Assembly: GCF_001552135.1 (NCBI RefSeq)
Contig: NZ_BCQP01000017.1
Location: 62,001-126,000, forward strand
Reading direction: 5' to 3'
Length of the DNA: 64,000 nucleotides
Origin: Actinomadura chibensis NBRC 106107
GTDB taxonomy: Bacteria > Actinomycetota > Actinomycetes > Streptosporangiales > Streptosporangiaceae
The translations under genes were made by a program, and so were the position numbers. The notes beneath the pieces were generated by a model that saw nothing but the letters and a program-made list of their open reading frames with translations, made no database searches and was not told the DNA's origin. Position 1 is the stretch's first letter. Every line of letters begins with the position of its first letter. Below, one piece after another: positions 33,836 to 41,929 of the stretch.

Positions 33836-35164
33836 ATGGGCGGTACGCGCATGCGCGTGGGGAGCGATCGGGCTTCCACGGGATCAAGGAGCGTCGGAAG
33901 CTTGCGAGCAGAGCGACGGGAGCGGACGGACGTCCGCCGCGCCGTGACGATGATCACCGTGCCGCTGACCGCGGTCGCCCTGACCGCGGGGCCCGTCCTC
34001 GTGGCGGCGCCCGCGACCGCGGCGCCGACGGCCGCGGGGCCCACGGCCGACCCGGCGGGCCCGCTCGGCGGCCCGCAGCTCGCCGGCCGCGGCGTCGTCG
34101 TCAACCGGGCGCCCGGCGTGCCCGCGCTGCCGAAGATCAACGCGGGCTCCTACGTCGTCGCGGACGCCGACACCGGGGACGTCCTCGCCGCCAAGGACGC
34201 GCACGGCCGGTACCTCCCGGCCAGCACGATCAAGACGCTGACCGCGCTGGCGCTGATCCCGAAGCTGGACGCGAAGCGCCTCGTCCGGCCGTCGCAGCAC
34301 GCCTGCGACGTGGAGGGCACCAAGGTCGGGCTGACGCCGAAGATGCAGTACAAGGTCTCCGACCTGTTCCACGCGATGCTGATGATGTCGGCCAACGACG
34401 CCGCGATGACGCTGGCCGAGGCCAACGGCGGCATGCGCAAGACGCTCGCCGACATGAACGCCGAGGCGAAGCGGATCAACGCGCACGACACCCTCGCCGG
34501 GTCGCCGAACGGGCTCGACACCGACCTCGGGCTGAACGTCCGCACCCAGCACACGTCGGCGTACGACCTGGCGCTCGTCCTGCGCGAGGGGATGCGGAAC
34601 CCGGCCTACCTGTCCTACATGCGGGCGATCGACTTCAAGTTCCCGGCTCCGCCGACCAAGAAGGAGCTCAAGAAGGGCAAGAAGGTCGGCGGGTACCCGA
34701 TCCACACCCACAACCACATGCTGCCGGGCGAGCGCGAGGCGTACGCCGGGATGATCGGCGGCAAGAACGGGTACACGGTCGCCGCGCAGCAGACGTTCGT
34801 CGCCGAGGCGCGGCGCGGCGGGCACACGGTCGTGATCGCGCTGATGAAGGCGGACCGGCCGCCGTCCCCGTACGCGGCCAAGCTGCTCGACTGGGGCTTC
34901 GCCGCGCGCGGCAAGGTGCAGCCGGTGGGCGTCCTCGTCGCGCCCGGCACCCCGAAGAGCTCGGAGAAGGACCGCGCCGACGGCATGCTGCCGGACGAGC
35001 CGCTCGCCTCCAACGGCACCGACCGGCTGTGGCTGCTCGTCGGCGGCGGGACGGTGGGCGCGCTGCTGGCGATCGCCGTCCTGTTCGTGGTGCTGCGGCG
35101 GCGCAGGCGGCTTGAGGGCCCGCGGTACCGGTCGGCGGCGGCGTCCGACGACCCCGGCCGCTGA
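33836..35164 (+). CDS. D-alanyl-D-alanine carboxypeptidase (PBP5 family, S11)
   Basis: An exported serine carboxypeptidase that trims the stem peptide of peptidoglycan. The active-site motifs are in order: SxxK as PASTIKTL, SxN as MMSANDA, and IGGKNGYT in place of the usual KTG. A signal-like hydrophobic segment (TVPLTAVALTAGPVLVA) and a C-terminal membrane anchor (LWLLVGGGTVGALLAI, then basic residues) place it at the membrane, facing out. Start choice is open: ATG 33836 has GGGGGAG too close; TTG 33902, with AAGGAG ten bases upstream, gives a normal signal peptide. Confidence 0.9.
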   Translation: MGGTRMRVGSDRASTGSRSVGSLRAERRERTDVRRAVTMITVPLTAVALTAGPVLVAAPATAAPTAAGPTADPAGPLGGPQLAGRGVVVNRAPGVPALPKINAGSYVVADADTGDVLAAKDAHGRYLPASTIKTLTALALIPKLDAKRLVRPSQHACDVEGTKVGLTPKMQYKVSDLFHAMLMMSANDAAMTLAEANGGMRKTLADMNAEAKRINAHDTLAGSPNGLDTDLGLNVRTQHTSAYDLALVLREGMRNPAYLSYMRAIDFKFPAPPTKKELKKGKKVGGYPIHTHNHMLPGEREAYAGMIGGKNGYTVAAQQTFVAEARRGGHTVVIALMKADRPPSPYAAKLLDWGFAARGKVQPVGVLVAPGTPKSSEKDRADGMLPDEPLASNGTDRLWLLVGGGTVGALLAIAVLFVVLRRRRRLEGPRYRSAAASDDPGR

Positions 35165-35296
35165 CCCCGCGCCCATCCTTCGGCCTGCGGTAAAGGTTCG
35201 TTCCCCGCCGGTCGCGGACGCTGGCCCGCGCGCCCGGGCGGGCCTAGGCTCGCGGTGGCGGGAAGGCGCGAGGGAAAGCGCGAAGGGAAGCCCGGC

Positions 35297-35725
35297 ATGT
35301 CCGACATGTACGTCTGCACGTCCGACCGGCCCGCGCTCGAACATCCGAACGTCGCCCTGCTGAAGGACGGCTACACCGCCTTCGCCAAGGGCGACATGGG
35401 CCTGATCCGGGGGCTGCTCGCCGACGACGTCGTCCACCGCGTCCCGGGAAACGGGCCGCTCGCCGGGGAGTACCGGACGCCCGCCGAGGTGCTCGGCTTC
35501 TACGTCCGGCTGTTCGAGCTGTCCGGCGGGACGTTCCGCGCCGAGCCGTACGCGGTGATGGCGAACGAGGAGTACGGGGCGGCGCTCGTCCAGACCTACG
35601 CCGAGCGGCCGGGGCGCGTCCTCGACGGCCGCGCCGTCGACCTGTTCCGCCTCGCCGGCGGCCGGATCACCGAGATCCGGACGCTGGCCGAAGATCAGTA
35701 CGCCGACGACGCCTTCTGGTCCTGA
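35297..35725 (+). CDS. NTF2-like (SnoaL-type) protein
   Basis: A 142-residue cone-shaped fold protein: HPNVALLKDGYTAFAKGDMG and RGLLADDVVHRVPGNGPLAG form the start, VDLFRLAGGRITEIRTLAED the end, as in SnoaL-like enzymes and ketosteroid-isomerase relatives. ATG 35297 follows GAAGGGAAG. No catalytic residue can be named. The last 31 bases overlap the 3' end of the convergent BrkB gene. Confidence 0.87.
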   Translation: MSDMYVCTSDRPALEHPNVALLKDGYTAFAKGDMGLIRGLLADDVVHRVPGNGPLAGEYRTPAEVLGFYVRLFELSGGTFRAEPYAVMANEEYGAALVQTYAERPGRVLDGRAVDLFRLAGGRITEIRTLAEDQYADDAFWS

Positions 35726-36750
35726 CCCGGCGACGGCGGTTTCACCTCGGGCCGCGGCTCGGCCTCGGCCGGCGGTGCCGGCGCCGGCTCCTCGGCCGCC
35801 GCCAGCGCGTTGGCGTCCGGGCCGAGCCCGGCGTCGGCGTCGGCCGTGAGGACGACGCGGCGGGTCGCCGTCCAGGCGGCGACGAACAGCGTGAACCGGG
35901 ACACGATGTTGATCCACACCATCAGCCCGACCAGGACGGCGAACGTGCCGTAGACGGGGTTCTGCGTCGTCCGCGCGAGGAGCAGCGAGGCGGTCTGCTT
36001 GAGGACCTCGAACCCGACCGCGCCGAACAGCGCGCCCCGGAAGATCCGCCGCCACGGCGCCCGCGTCCCCGACAGCCGGGTGAACAGCACCAGGAAGATC
36101 ACGGTGTTGAACGCGGTCGCGCAGGCCAGCGACAGCAGCCGCAGGACGGTGCCCGCGCCGGGGACGTCCTGCAGCCCGACCCAGCCGAGGACGGTGTGCG
36201 TCGCCGACGTCGTCACCGTCGAGACCGCCATCCCGCAGATCAGCACGACGCCGAGGAACGCGAGGACGCCCACGTCCCACACCCGCTTGACGGCGAAGTT
36301 CCCGCCGCCGCCCGGCTCGTACCCCCACATGTCGCGCAGCGCCTCGCGCAGCACCTGCACCCAGCCCTGCCCGGTGACGAGCAGCGCGACGAGCCCGATG
36401 ATCCCGACCGCCGTCTTGGACTGCGCGATCTGCTCGACCTGGAGGTCCTCGGACAGGCCGGGCAGCAGCGAGTTCACCGCCCGGACGAAGTAGTCGCGCG
36501 CCTGCGCGCTGATCCCGACGAGGTAGCCGAGCAGCGCGTACGCGAGCGCCAGCAGCGGGAAGAAGGACAGGAACCCGTAGCAGGTGAGGGCGGCGGCGAG
36601 CCGGTCGCCGCGCCGCTCCTGGTAGCGCCGCAGCGCCCGCGCCTGGTGGTCGACCCAGCGCCACCGCGCGCGGGCGCCGCGCAACGCGTCCTTCGCGCCG
36701 CCGAAAAGGGCGTCGGCCTTCCGCTGGACCCCGCTGATCGCCTGGCGCAT
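35695..36750 (-). CDS. YihY/BrkB family membrane protein
   Basis: About 351 residues with six membrane segments; DRLAAALTCYGFLSFFPLLA near residue 50 is the family signature, followed by GWVQVLREALRDMWG and the late GTFAVLVGLMVWINIVSR. The C-terminal 60 residues are Pro/Glu-rich and cytoplasmic. The family is often annotated as a virulence factor or RNase BN by mistake; a transport role is likelier. ATG 36750 or TTG 36759 could be the start. It overlaps the NTF2-like gene tail to tail by 31 bases. Confidence 0.9.
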   Translation of the reverse strand: MRQAISGVQRKADALFGGAKDALRGARARWRWVDHQARALRRYQERRGDRLAAALTCYGFLSFFPLLALAYALLGYLVGISAQARDYFVRAVNSLLPGLSEDLQVEQIAQSKTAVGIIGLVALLVTGQGWVQVLREALRDMWGYEPGGGGNFAVKRVWDVGVLAFLGVVLICGMAVSTVTTSATHTVLGWVGLQDVPGAGTVLRLLSLACATAFNTVIFLVLFTRLSGTRAPWRRIFRGALFGAVGFEVLKQTASLLLARTTQNPVYGTFAVLVGLMVWINIVSRFTLFVAAWTATRRVVLTADADAGLGPDANALAAAEEPAPAPPAEAEPRPEVKPPSPGQDQKASSAY

Positions 36751-36812
36751 GTACCGCAACGTACCCGGATGCGGTAACTCGATGCGGCAGACCGTAATCG
36801 AGTGGTAAACGA

Positions 36813-36835
36813 CCGTCCGTGACCAGCGCGGACGG
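36813..36835 (-). terminator. Short stem-loop after the RNA ligase-like gene
   Basis: CCGTCCG (36813-36819) pairs with CGGACGG (36829-36835) around a 9-base loop, 21 bases past the stop. On this strand a modest T-rich stretch follows. It is a weak candidate. Confidence 0.35.
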
Positions 36836-36856
36836 GCGCCGACGCGCTCGGCGGGC

Positions 36857-37546
36857 TCAGCCGCGGAAGACGAAGTCGCGCTGGGGGCGCCACACGCCGT
36901 CCAGCCCGTGCTCGTACAGGGCGAAGCCCCACACGTCGAAGTCGGCGCTGTAGGACGCCAGATCCTTGAACGCGCGGTCCATGACGTCGTCCGGGAGGTG
37001 GTGGGCGATCGTCACGTGCGGGTGGTACGGGAAGGGCAGCGGCCGGGCCAGCGGCCCCGACAGAACCCTTGCCTGGACGCGCTCGCAGCCGCCGATTCCT
37101 TCGGCGAGCGCGACGAACACGACCGGTGAGACCGGTCGGAACGTTCCGCTGCCGCGGAGCTTGATCTGGAACGGCCGCTCGGTGCGCGCGATCTCCCTGA
37201 GGTGCTCCTCGATGGCGGCGAGTTCGTCGTCGCCGACCTCGGTCGGCGGCAGCAGCGTGATGTGCGTCGGGATGGCGTGCGCCATCGGGTCGCCGAACGA
37301 GGCGCGCCTGGCCTGCAGGAACGCGCCGTGCGGGTCGGGGATCGGGATGGCGACGCCGATCGCGCGCACTCCCCCGCCGGGCGCGGCGGGCACAGGGGAC
37401 ACAGCAGGCACAGGGGGCACAGCGGACGCGGCGGCCGCGGGGGGCACCTCGTTCGGGCCCTCCGCGGCTCCGTCGCGGGGCGTTCCGGGGGGTGCGGGGG
37501 GGCGCCCCCCCGCATCGTTCGCGCGCGCCGGACGGTCAGCGGCCAC
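36857..37546 (-). CDS. 2'-5' RNA ligase family protein with Pro/Ala-rich N terminus
   Basis: The family has two HxTx motifs in a 2H phosphoesterase fold; both are visible as PTHITLLPP and [11 protein letters not shown]. Such proteins act on cyclic phosphates in RNA or nucleotides. The first 60 residues are a low-complexity [10 protein letters not shown] type stretch, so the true start may be GTG 37369 (start of [15 protein letters not shown]), the usual family start. GTG 37546 overlaps trpS by 11 bases and would couple the genes. It ends near a weak stem-loop. Confidence 0.85.
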   Translation of the reverse strand: MAADRPARANDAGGRPPAPPGTPRDGAAEGPNEVPPAAAASAVPPVPAVSPVPAAPGGGVRAIGVAIPIPDPHGAFLQARRASFGDPMAHAIPTHITLLPPTEVGDDELAAIEEHLREIARTERPFQIKLRGSGTFRPVSPVVFVALAEGIGGCERVQARVLSGPLARPLPFPYHPHVTIAHHLPDDVMDRAFKDLASYSADFDVWGFALYEHGLDGVWRPQRDFVFRG

Positions 37547-38618
37547 GTCCCACGAATCCCACCCGTTCGCGCACGGTCTCCATCGTCCGCGCGGCGACCT
37601 CGGACGCGCGGTCCGCGCCCCGCCGGAGCAGCGCGTCGAGGTGCCGCTCGTCGTCCAGCAGCGTGAGCGTGCGCTCCCTGATCGGCGCGAAGGTGTCGAG
37701 GACGACCTGCGCGAGGTCCTTCTTGAACTGCCCGTACCCGGAGCCCGCGTAGCGCTTCTCCAGGTCGGGCACGGAGGCGCCCTCCAGCGCGGAGTAGATC
37801 CGCAGCAGGTTGGTGACCCCGGGCTTCTTCTCCTCGTCGTAGACGACCTCGGAGCCGGTGTCGGTGACCGCGCGCATGATCTTCTTGCGCATGGGGCCGG
37901 GCTCCTCCAGGACGTCGATGATCCCCTGCGGGGACGACGCCGACTTGCTCATCTTGGCGTCCGGCTCCTGCAGGTCGGTGATCTTCGCGGCGCCGGGCGG
38001 GATGTGCGCCTCGGGCAGCACGAACGTCTCCCCGAACCGGTGGTTGAAACGCTGCGCGAGCGTCCGGGTCAGCTCCAGGTGCTGGCGCTGGTCCTCGCCG
38101 ACCGGCACCCGCAGCGCCCGCTCGCCCTCGCCCGGCTCGGGCGAGTACAGCAGGATGTCGGCGGCCTGGAGGATCGGGTAGGTGAACAGGCCGACGCTCG
38201 TCCCGCCCGTGCCCTGCTTGGCCGACTTGTCCTTGAACTGGGTCATCCGCCCGGCCTCGCCGAACCCGGTGAGGCAGCCGAGCACCCAGGCCAGCTCCGC
38301 GTGCTCGGGGACGTGGCTCTGCACGAACACGGTGGCGCGGTCGGGGTCGAGGCCCATCGCGAAGAGCTGCGCGGCGGCGACCAGCGTCCGGCGGCGCAGC
38401 ACGGCGGGGTCGTGCTCGACGGTGATCGCGTGCAGGTCGACCACGCAGTAGAAGGCGTCGTGCGTGTCCTGCATGGCGACCCACTGCCGCAACGCGCCCA
38501 GGTAGTTGCCGAGGTGGAACGAGTCGGCGGTGGGCTGGATGCCGGACAGCACGCGCGGGGTGAGCGCGCCGCCGGGCCGGGACGCGCCGGGAGCGGCGGG
38601 GCTGGACGCTTCGGACAT
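37536..38618 (-). CDS. trpS: Tryptophanyl-tRNA synthetase
   Basis: A 360-residue class I aminoacyl-tRNA synthetase. HIGH motif as [16 protein letters not shown] as [10 protein letters not shown], and [18 protein letters not shown] between them. ATG 38618 is preferred; GTG 38624 is also possible. It charges tRNA-Trp. It appears to be the sole copy in this window. The 2'-5' ligase-like gene overlaps it downstream; the CorC-like gene lies upstream in the same direction with an 18-base gap, so the three may form an operon. Confidence 0.96.
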   Translation of the reverse strand: MSEASSPAAPGASRPGGALTPRVLSGIQPTADSFHLGNYLGALRQWVAMQDTHDAFYCVVDLHAITVEHDPAVLRRRTLVAAAQLFAMGLDPDRATVFVQSHVPEHAELAWVLGCLTGFGEAGRMTQFKDKSAKQGTGGTSVGLFTYPILQAADILLYSPEPGEGERALRVPVGEDQRQHLELTRTLAQRFNHRFGETFVLPEAHIPPGAAKITDLQEPDAKMSKSASSPQGIIDVLEEPGPMRKKIMRAVTDTGSEVVYDEEKKPGVTNLLRIYSALEGASVPDLEKRYAGSGYGQFKKDLAQVVLDTFAPIRERTLTLLDDERHLDALLRRGADRASEVAARTMETVRERVGFVGRGR

Positions 38619-38636
38619 GTGCACGGACCGATTCTC

Positions 38637-39722
38637 TCAGGCGCCGCCCGAGGCGCCGCCGCGGGTGGCCCCACCCGGCGCGCGGCCCGCCGCCCGCCCG
38701 CTGCCGCCGCCGGTCGCGGGACCGGTGGCGGAGCCGGAGGCGGCCGGGCCCGTGCCGGCGGGACCGGTCGCGGCCTGGCCGGTGGCGGCGGGGCCGACGG
38801 CCGCCCGCGGGGTCGCGGGCGGCGTGCCGGGCGGCGCCGCCGCGGCCTGCGGCGGCGTCGCCCGCGGGGTGACGCGCACGCGGGCCACCCGGCGGCCGTC
38901 CATCCGGGCCACCGCGAGGCGGTGCCCGGCGGCGTCCACCGAGTCGCCCTCGGCGGGCACGCGGCGGAGCACCGCCATGATGTGCCCGGCGACCGTCTCG
39001 TAGGGCCCGGCGGGCAGCCGGATACCGGTCTCGGCGGCGAAGTCGTCGAGGTTGAGCAGGCCGTCGACCTCGACCACGCCGCCGTGCAGGCGCCGCGCCT
39101 GCGCGTCCTGGACATCATATTCGTCGCGGATGTCGCCGATGAGCTCCTCCACGAGGTCCTCCAGGGTGACGATCCCGGCCACGCCTCCGTACTCGTCCAT
39201 GACGATCGCGAGGTGGCAGCCCTCGCGGCGCATCTCCGACAGCGCGGGCAGGACGCGCTTGGTCGGCGGCAGGAACTTCACCGGCCGCACCAGCTCGCCC
39301 ACGGGGGCGTCCGCCGCGGGCGGGTCCGGGGCCAGCAGGTCGCGGATGTGGACGAACCCGATCACCTCGTCGTGCGAGTCGCGGCAGACCGGGAACCGGG
39401 AGTGCGGGCTCCCGGCGGCGGCCCGCGCGGCGTCCGACAGCGGCTGCGCGGCGTCCAGGAACACGACCTCGGTGCGCGGGACGAGCACCTCCCGCAGCGG
39501 CCGCTCCCCCGCCGCGAACACCTCCTCGATCAGGGCGCGCTCGTCCGGGGTCAGCTGGGTGTTCCGGGCGACGAGCGCCCGCATCCGCTCCGCGGTCAGC
39601 TCCTCGCGCAGCGTGTCGGGGTCGGCGCCCGACAGCCGCACGACGAGGTCGGCCGCGCCCGACAGCAGCCACAGCAACGGCCGGGCGGCCCCGCTGGGCC
39701 GCCGCGACGGCGTCCCGTCCAT
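38637..39722 (-). CDS. CorC/CNNM-like CBS protein without a full DUF21 domain
   Basis: A 361-residue protein that has the cytoplasmic part of the CNNM/HlyC family: a short hydrophobic stretch ([17 protein letters not shown]), a CBS pair (from [17 protein letters not shown] to [19 protein letters not shown]) and a CorC_HlyC domain starting [13 protein letters not shown]. The normal N-terminal DUF21 membrane domain of about 170 residues is missing, and no sequence upstream encodes it before the divergent galE. The last 75 residues are Ala/Gly/Pro-rich. ATG 39722 is the only reasonable start. It may act in Mg or other ion control. Confidence 0.82.
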   Translation of the reverse strand: MDGTPSRRPSGAARPLLWLLSGAADLVVRLSGADPDTLREELTAERMRALVARNTQLTPDERALIEEVFAAGERPLREVLVPRTEVVFLDAAQPLSDAARAAAGSPHSRFPVCRDSHDEVIGFVHIRDLLAPDPPAADAPVGELVRPVKFLPPTKRVLPALSEMRREGCHLAIVMDEYGGVAGIVTLEDLVEELIGDIRDEYDVQDAQARRLHGGVVEVDGLLNLDDFAAETGIRLPAGPYETVAGHIMAVLRRVPAEGDSVDAAGHRLAVARMDGRRVARVRVTPRATPPQAAAAPPGTPPATPRAAVGPAATGQAATGPAGTGPAASGSATGPATGGGSGRAAGRAPGGATRGGASGGA

Positions 39723-39789
39723 GACTTCAGCGTTCCCCGTCCCGTGTTGCGGATAGCCTGGCCTGACCCCGCCGTAAGAGAGTCGTCTC

Positions 39790-39807
39790 ATGGAGGTCCA
39801 TTCGTGA
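39790..39807 (+). CDS. Five-codon leader ORF overlapping galE start
   Basis: ATG GAG GTC CAT TCG TGA overlaps the galE GTG as GTGA, and GGAGG inside it is the galE ribosome-binding site. GAGAG lies seven bases upstream of its ATG. It is too short to be more than a coupling device, if it is translated at all. Confidence 0.3.
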   Translation: MEVHS

Positions 39808-40757
39808 AGCTGCTCGTCACCGGAGGCGCCGGCTACATCGGCAGCGTCGTCTCCGCTCTTCTCCTGGAGGCGGGGCACGAGGTCGTCGTGCTCGACGACC
39901 TGTCCACCGGGCACGAGGACGCGGTGCCGGAGGGCGCCCGGCTGGTGCGCGGCACGCTCCGCGACACCGCGGCGGACGTCCTCGCGGGCGCCGGGTTCGA
40001 GGCCGTCCTGCACTTCGCCGCGAAGTCCCTGGTCGGCGAGTCCGTGCAGAAGCCCGGCCTGTACTGGGACAAGAACCTCGGCGAGTCGCTGGCCCTGCTG
40101 GAGGCGATGCGCGTCGCGGGCGTCCCGCGGATCGTGTTCTCCTCCACGGCCGCGACGTACGGGGAGCCGGAGTCGACGCCGATCCTGGAGACCGACCCGA
40201 CCCGTCCGACGAACCCGTACGGGGCGTCCAAGCTGGCGATCGACACGGCCCTCGCCGAGTACGCGCGACTGCACGGCCTCGGCGGCGTGTCGCTGCGGTA
40301 CTTCAACGTGGCGGGCGCCTACGGGCGGCACGGCGAGCGCCACGCGGTCGAGACGCACCTGATCCCGAACGTGCTGAAGATCGCGCAGGGCGACGGCGAC
40401 GCCGTGAAGATGTTCGGCGACGACTACCCGACGCCGGACGGGACGTGCGTCCGCGACTACATCCATGTGACCGACCTCGGCCGTGCCCACCTGCTCGCGC
40501 TGGACGCGTGCGCGCCCGGCTCCCACCAGATCTTCAACCTCGGCAGCGGGACGGGCAACTCCGTCCGCGAGGTCGTCGAGGCGTGCCGCGAGGTGACCGG
40601 CCGCGAGATCCCGGCCGAGGTGGCGCCGCGCCGCGACGGCGACCCGGCGGTGCTGGTCGCCTCGTCCGAGAAGATCCGGGCCGAGCTCGGCTGGAAGCCC
40701 GAGCGCGACCTGCGCACCATGATCGACGACGCGTGGACGTTCCTGCGCTCCCGGTGA
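39804..40757 (+). CDS. galE: UDP-glucose 4-epimerase
   Basis: A 317-residue NAD-dependent epimerase of the Leloir pathway. The Rossmann motif [10 protein letters not shown] begins it, [10 protein letters not shown] holds the catalytic Ser/Thr region, and [11 protein letters not shown] provides the Tyr-x-x-x-Lys pair. [10 protein letters not shown] and [16 protein letters not shown] are the usual substrate-binding segments. GTG 39804 follows GGAGG. It overlaps galK by four bases (GTGA). No galT is seen nearby. Confidence 0.95.
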   Translation: MKLLVTGGAGYIGSVVSALLLEAGHEVVVLDDLSTGHEDAVPEGARLVRGTLRDTAADVLAGAGFEAVLHFAAKSLVGESVQKPGLYWDKNLGESLALLEAMRVAGVPRIVFSSTAATYGEPESTPILETDPTRPTNPYGASKLAIDTALAEYARLHGLGGVSLRYFNVAGAYGRHGERHAVETHLIPNVLKIAQGDGDAVKMFGDDYPTPDGTCVRDYIHVTDLGRAHLLALDACAPGSHQIFNLGSGTGNSVREVVEACREVTGREIPAEVAPRRDGDPAVLVASSEKIRAELGWKPERDLRTMIDDAWTFLRSR

Positions 40758-41929
40758 CCGGGGCGCTCGAAGCGGCGTTCGCGGACGCGTTCGGGCGCGC
40801 GCCCGAGGGCGTCTGGCGGGCGCCGGGACGCGTGAACCTGATCGGCGAGCACACCGATTACAACGACGGGCTCGTCCTGCCGTTCGCCATTTCGCAGGGG
40901 ATCTCCGTCGCGGGGGCGCGGCGCGACGACGGCGTGGTCGAGGTCCGGTCGCGGCAGGCGGCGACGGCGGTGTCCGCGCCGGTCGGCGGCGGGACGGTCG
41001 TGTCCGAGGGCTGGCCCGCCGACCGCGCCTGGGCCGCCTACCCGGTCGGCGTCGCGCGGGTGCTGCGCGAGCGCGGGACGGGCGGCGCGTCCCTGCTGAT
41101 CGACTCCGACCTGCCGCGCGGCGCGGGCCTCGCGTCGTCGGCGGCGCTGGAATGCGCGACCGCGCTGGCCCTGTGCGACCTGCACGGGGTGCGGATCGAC
41201 CGTCCCGAGCTGGCCCGGCTGGCGCAGCGCGCCGAGAACGAGCAGGCCGGGACCCCCTGCGGGCCCATGGACCAGGCGGTGTCCCTGCTGTGCGAGGCCG
41301 GGCGCGCGCTGCTGCTCGACTGCCGCAGCGGGCTGTCGTCGCGCGTGCCGCTCGACCCGGCCGCCGCCGGGCTGGCGCTCATCGTCGTCGACACCCGCGC
41401 CGCGCACGCGCTGACCGGCGGCGAGTACGGGCGCCGCCGCGCCGAGTGCGAGGAGGCCGCCGCGCTGCTCGGCGTCCCCGCGCTCCGCGACGTGACGGAC
41501 CTGCCCGCCGCGCTCGGCGCGCTCCGCGATCCGGTGCTGCGGCGGCGCGTCCAGCACGTCGTGACCGAGAACCACCGGGTCGAGGCCGCCGTGGGCCTGC
41601 TGCGCGCCGGGGCCGCCGCCGAGCTCGGCGCGATGCTGAACGCGTCGCACCTGTCGCTGCGCGACCAGTTCGAGGTGTCCTGGCCGGAGGCCGACGCGGC
41701 CGTCGACGCCGCCCTGCGCGCGGGCGCGCGCGGCGGGCGCATGATCGGCGGCGGGTTCGGCGGGTCGGTGCTCGTCCTCGCCCCGGCGGGCCGGGCGGAC
41801 CGGGTCAGGGACGCCGTCGCCGCCGCCTACGACCGGCGCGGCTGGGCGTCCCCCCGGTTCATCGACGCCGTCCCGTCCGGGGGCGCGGACCGCCTCAGCC
41901 CTCCGGGTCCTCCGCCAGCGCGGCCCTGA
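40754..41929 (+). CDS. galK: Galactokinase
   Basis: A 391-residue GHMP-family kinase. [20 protein letters not shown] is the galactokinase signature, [16 protein letters not shown] the ATP-binding loop, and [16 protein letters not shown] the third motif. It phosphorylates galactose; galE follows later in the pathway, so the two act together although the uridylyltransferase galT is absent from the window. Its 3' end overlaps the convergent TPR gene by 35 bases; the last 10 residues are Pro-rich. Confidence 0.95.
   Translation: MTGALEAAFADAFGRAPEGVWRAPGRVNLIGEHTDYNDGLVLPFAISQGISVAGARRDDGVVEVRSRQAATAVSAPVGGGTVVSEGWPADRAWAAYPVGVARVLRERGTGGASLLIDSDLPRGAGLASSAALECATALALCDLHGVRIDRPELARLAQRAENEQAGTPCGPMDQAVSLLCEAGRALLLDCRSGLSSRVPLDPAAAGLALIVVDTRAAHALTGGEYGRRRAECEEAAALLGVPALRDVTDLPAALGALRDPVLRRRVQHVVTENHRVEAAVGLLRAGAAAELGAMLNASHLSLRDQFEVSWPEADAAVDAALRAGARGGRMIGGGFGGSVLVLAPAGRADRVRDAVAAAYDRRGWASPRFIDAVPSGGADRLSPPGPPPARP

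Noticed and set aside
37369-37546. Imperfect CACAG-type repeats as a possible regulatory array
   Set aside because: They encode the Pro/Ala tail of the 2'-5' ligase-like gene in frame and are more simply explained as low-complexity coding sequence or spacer.
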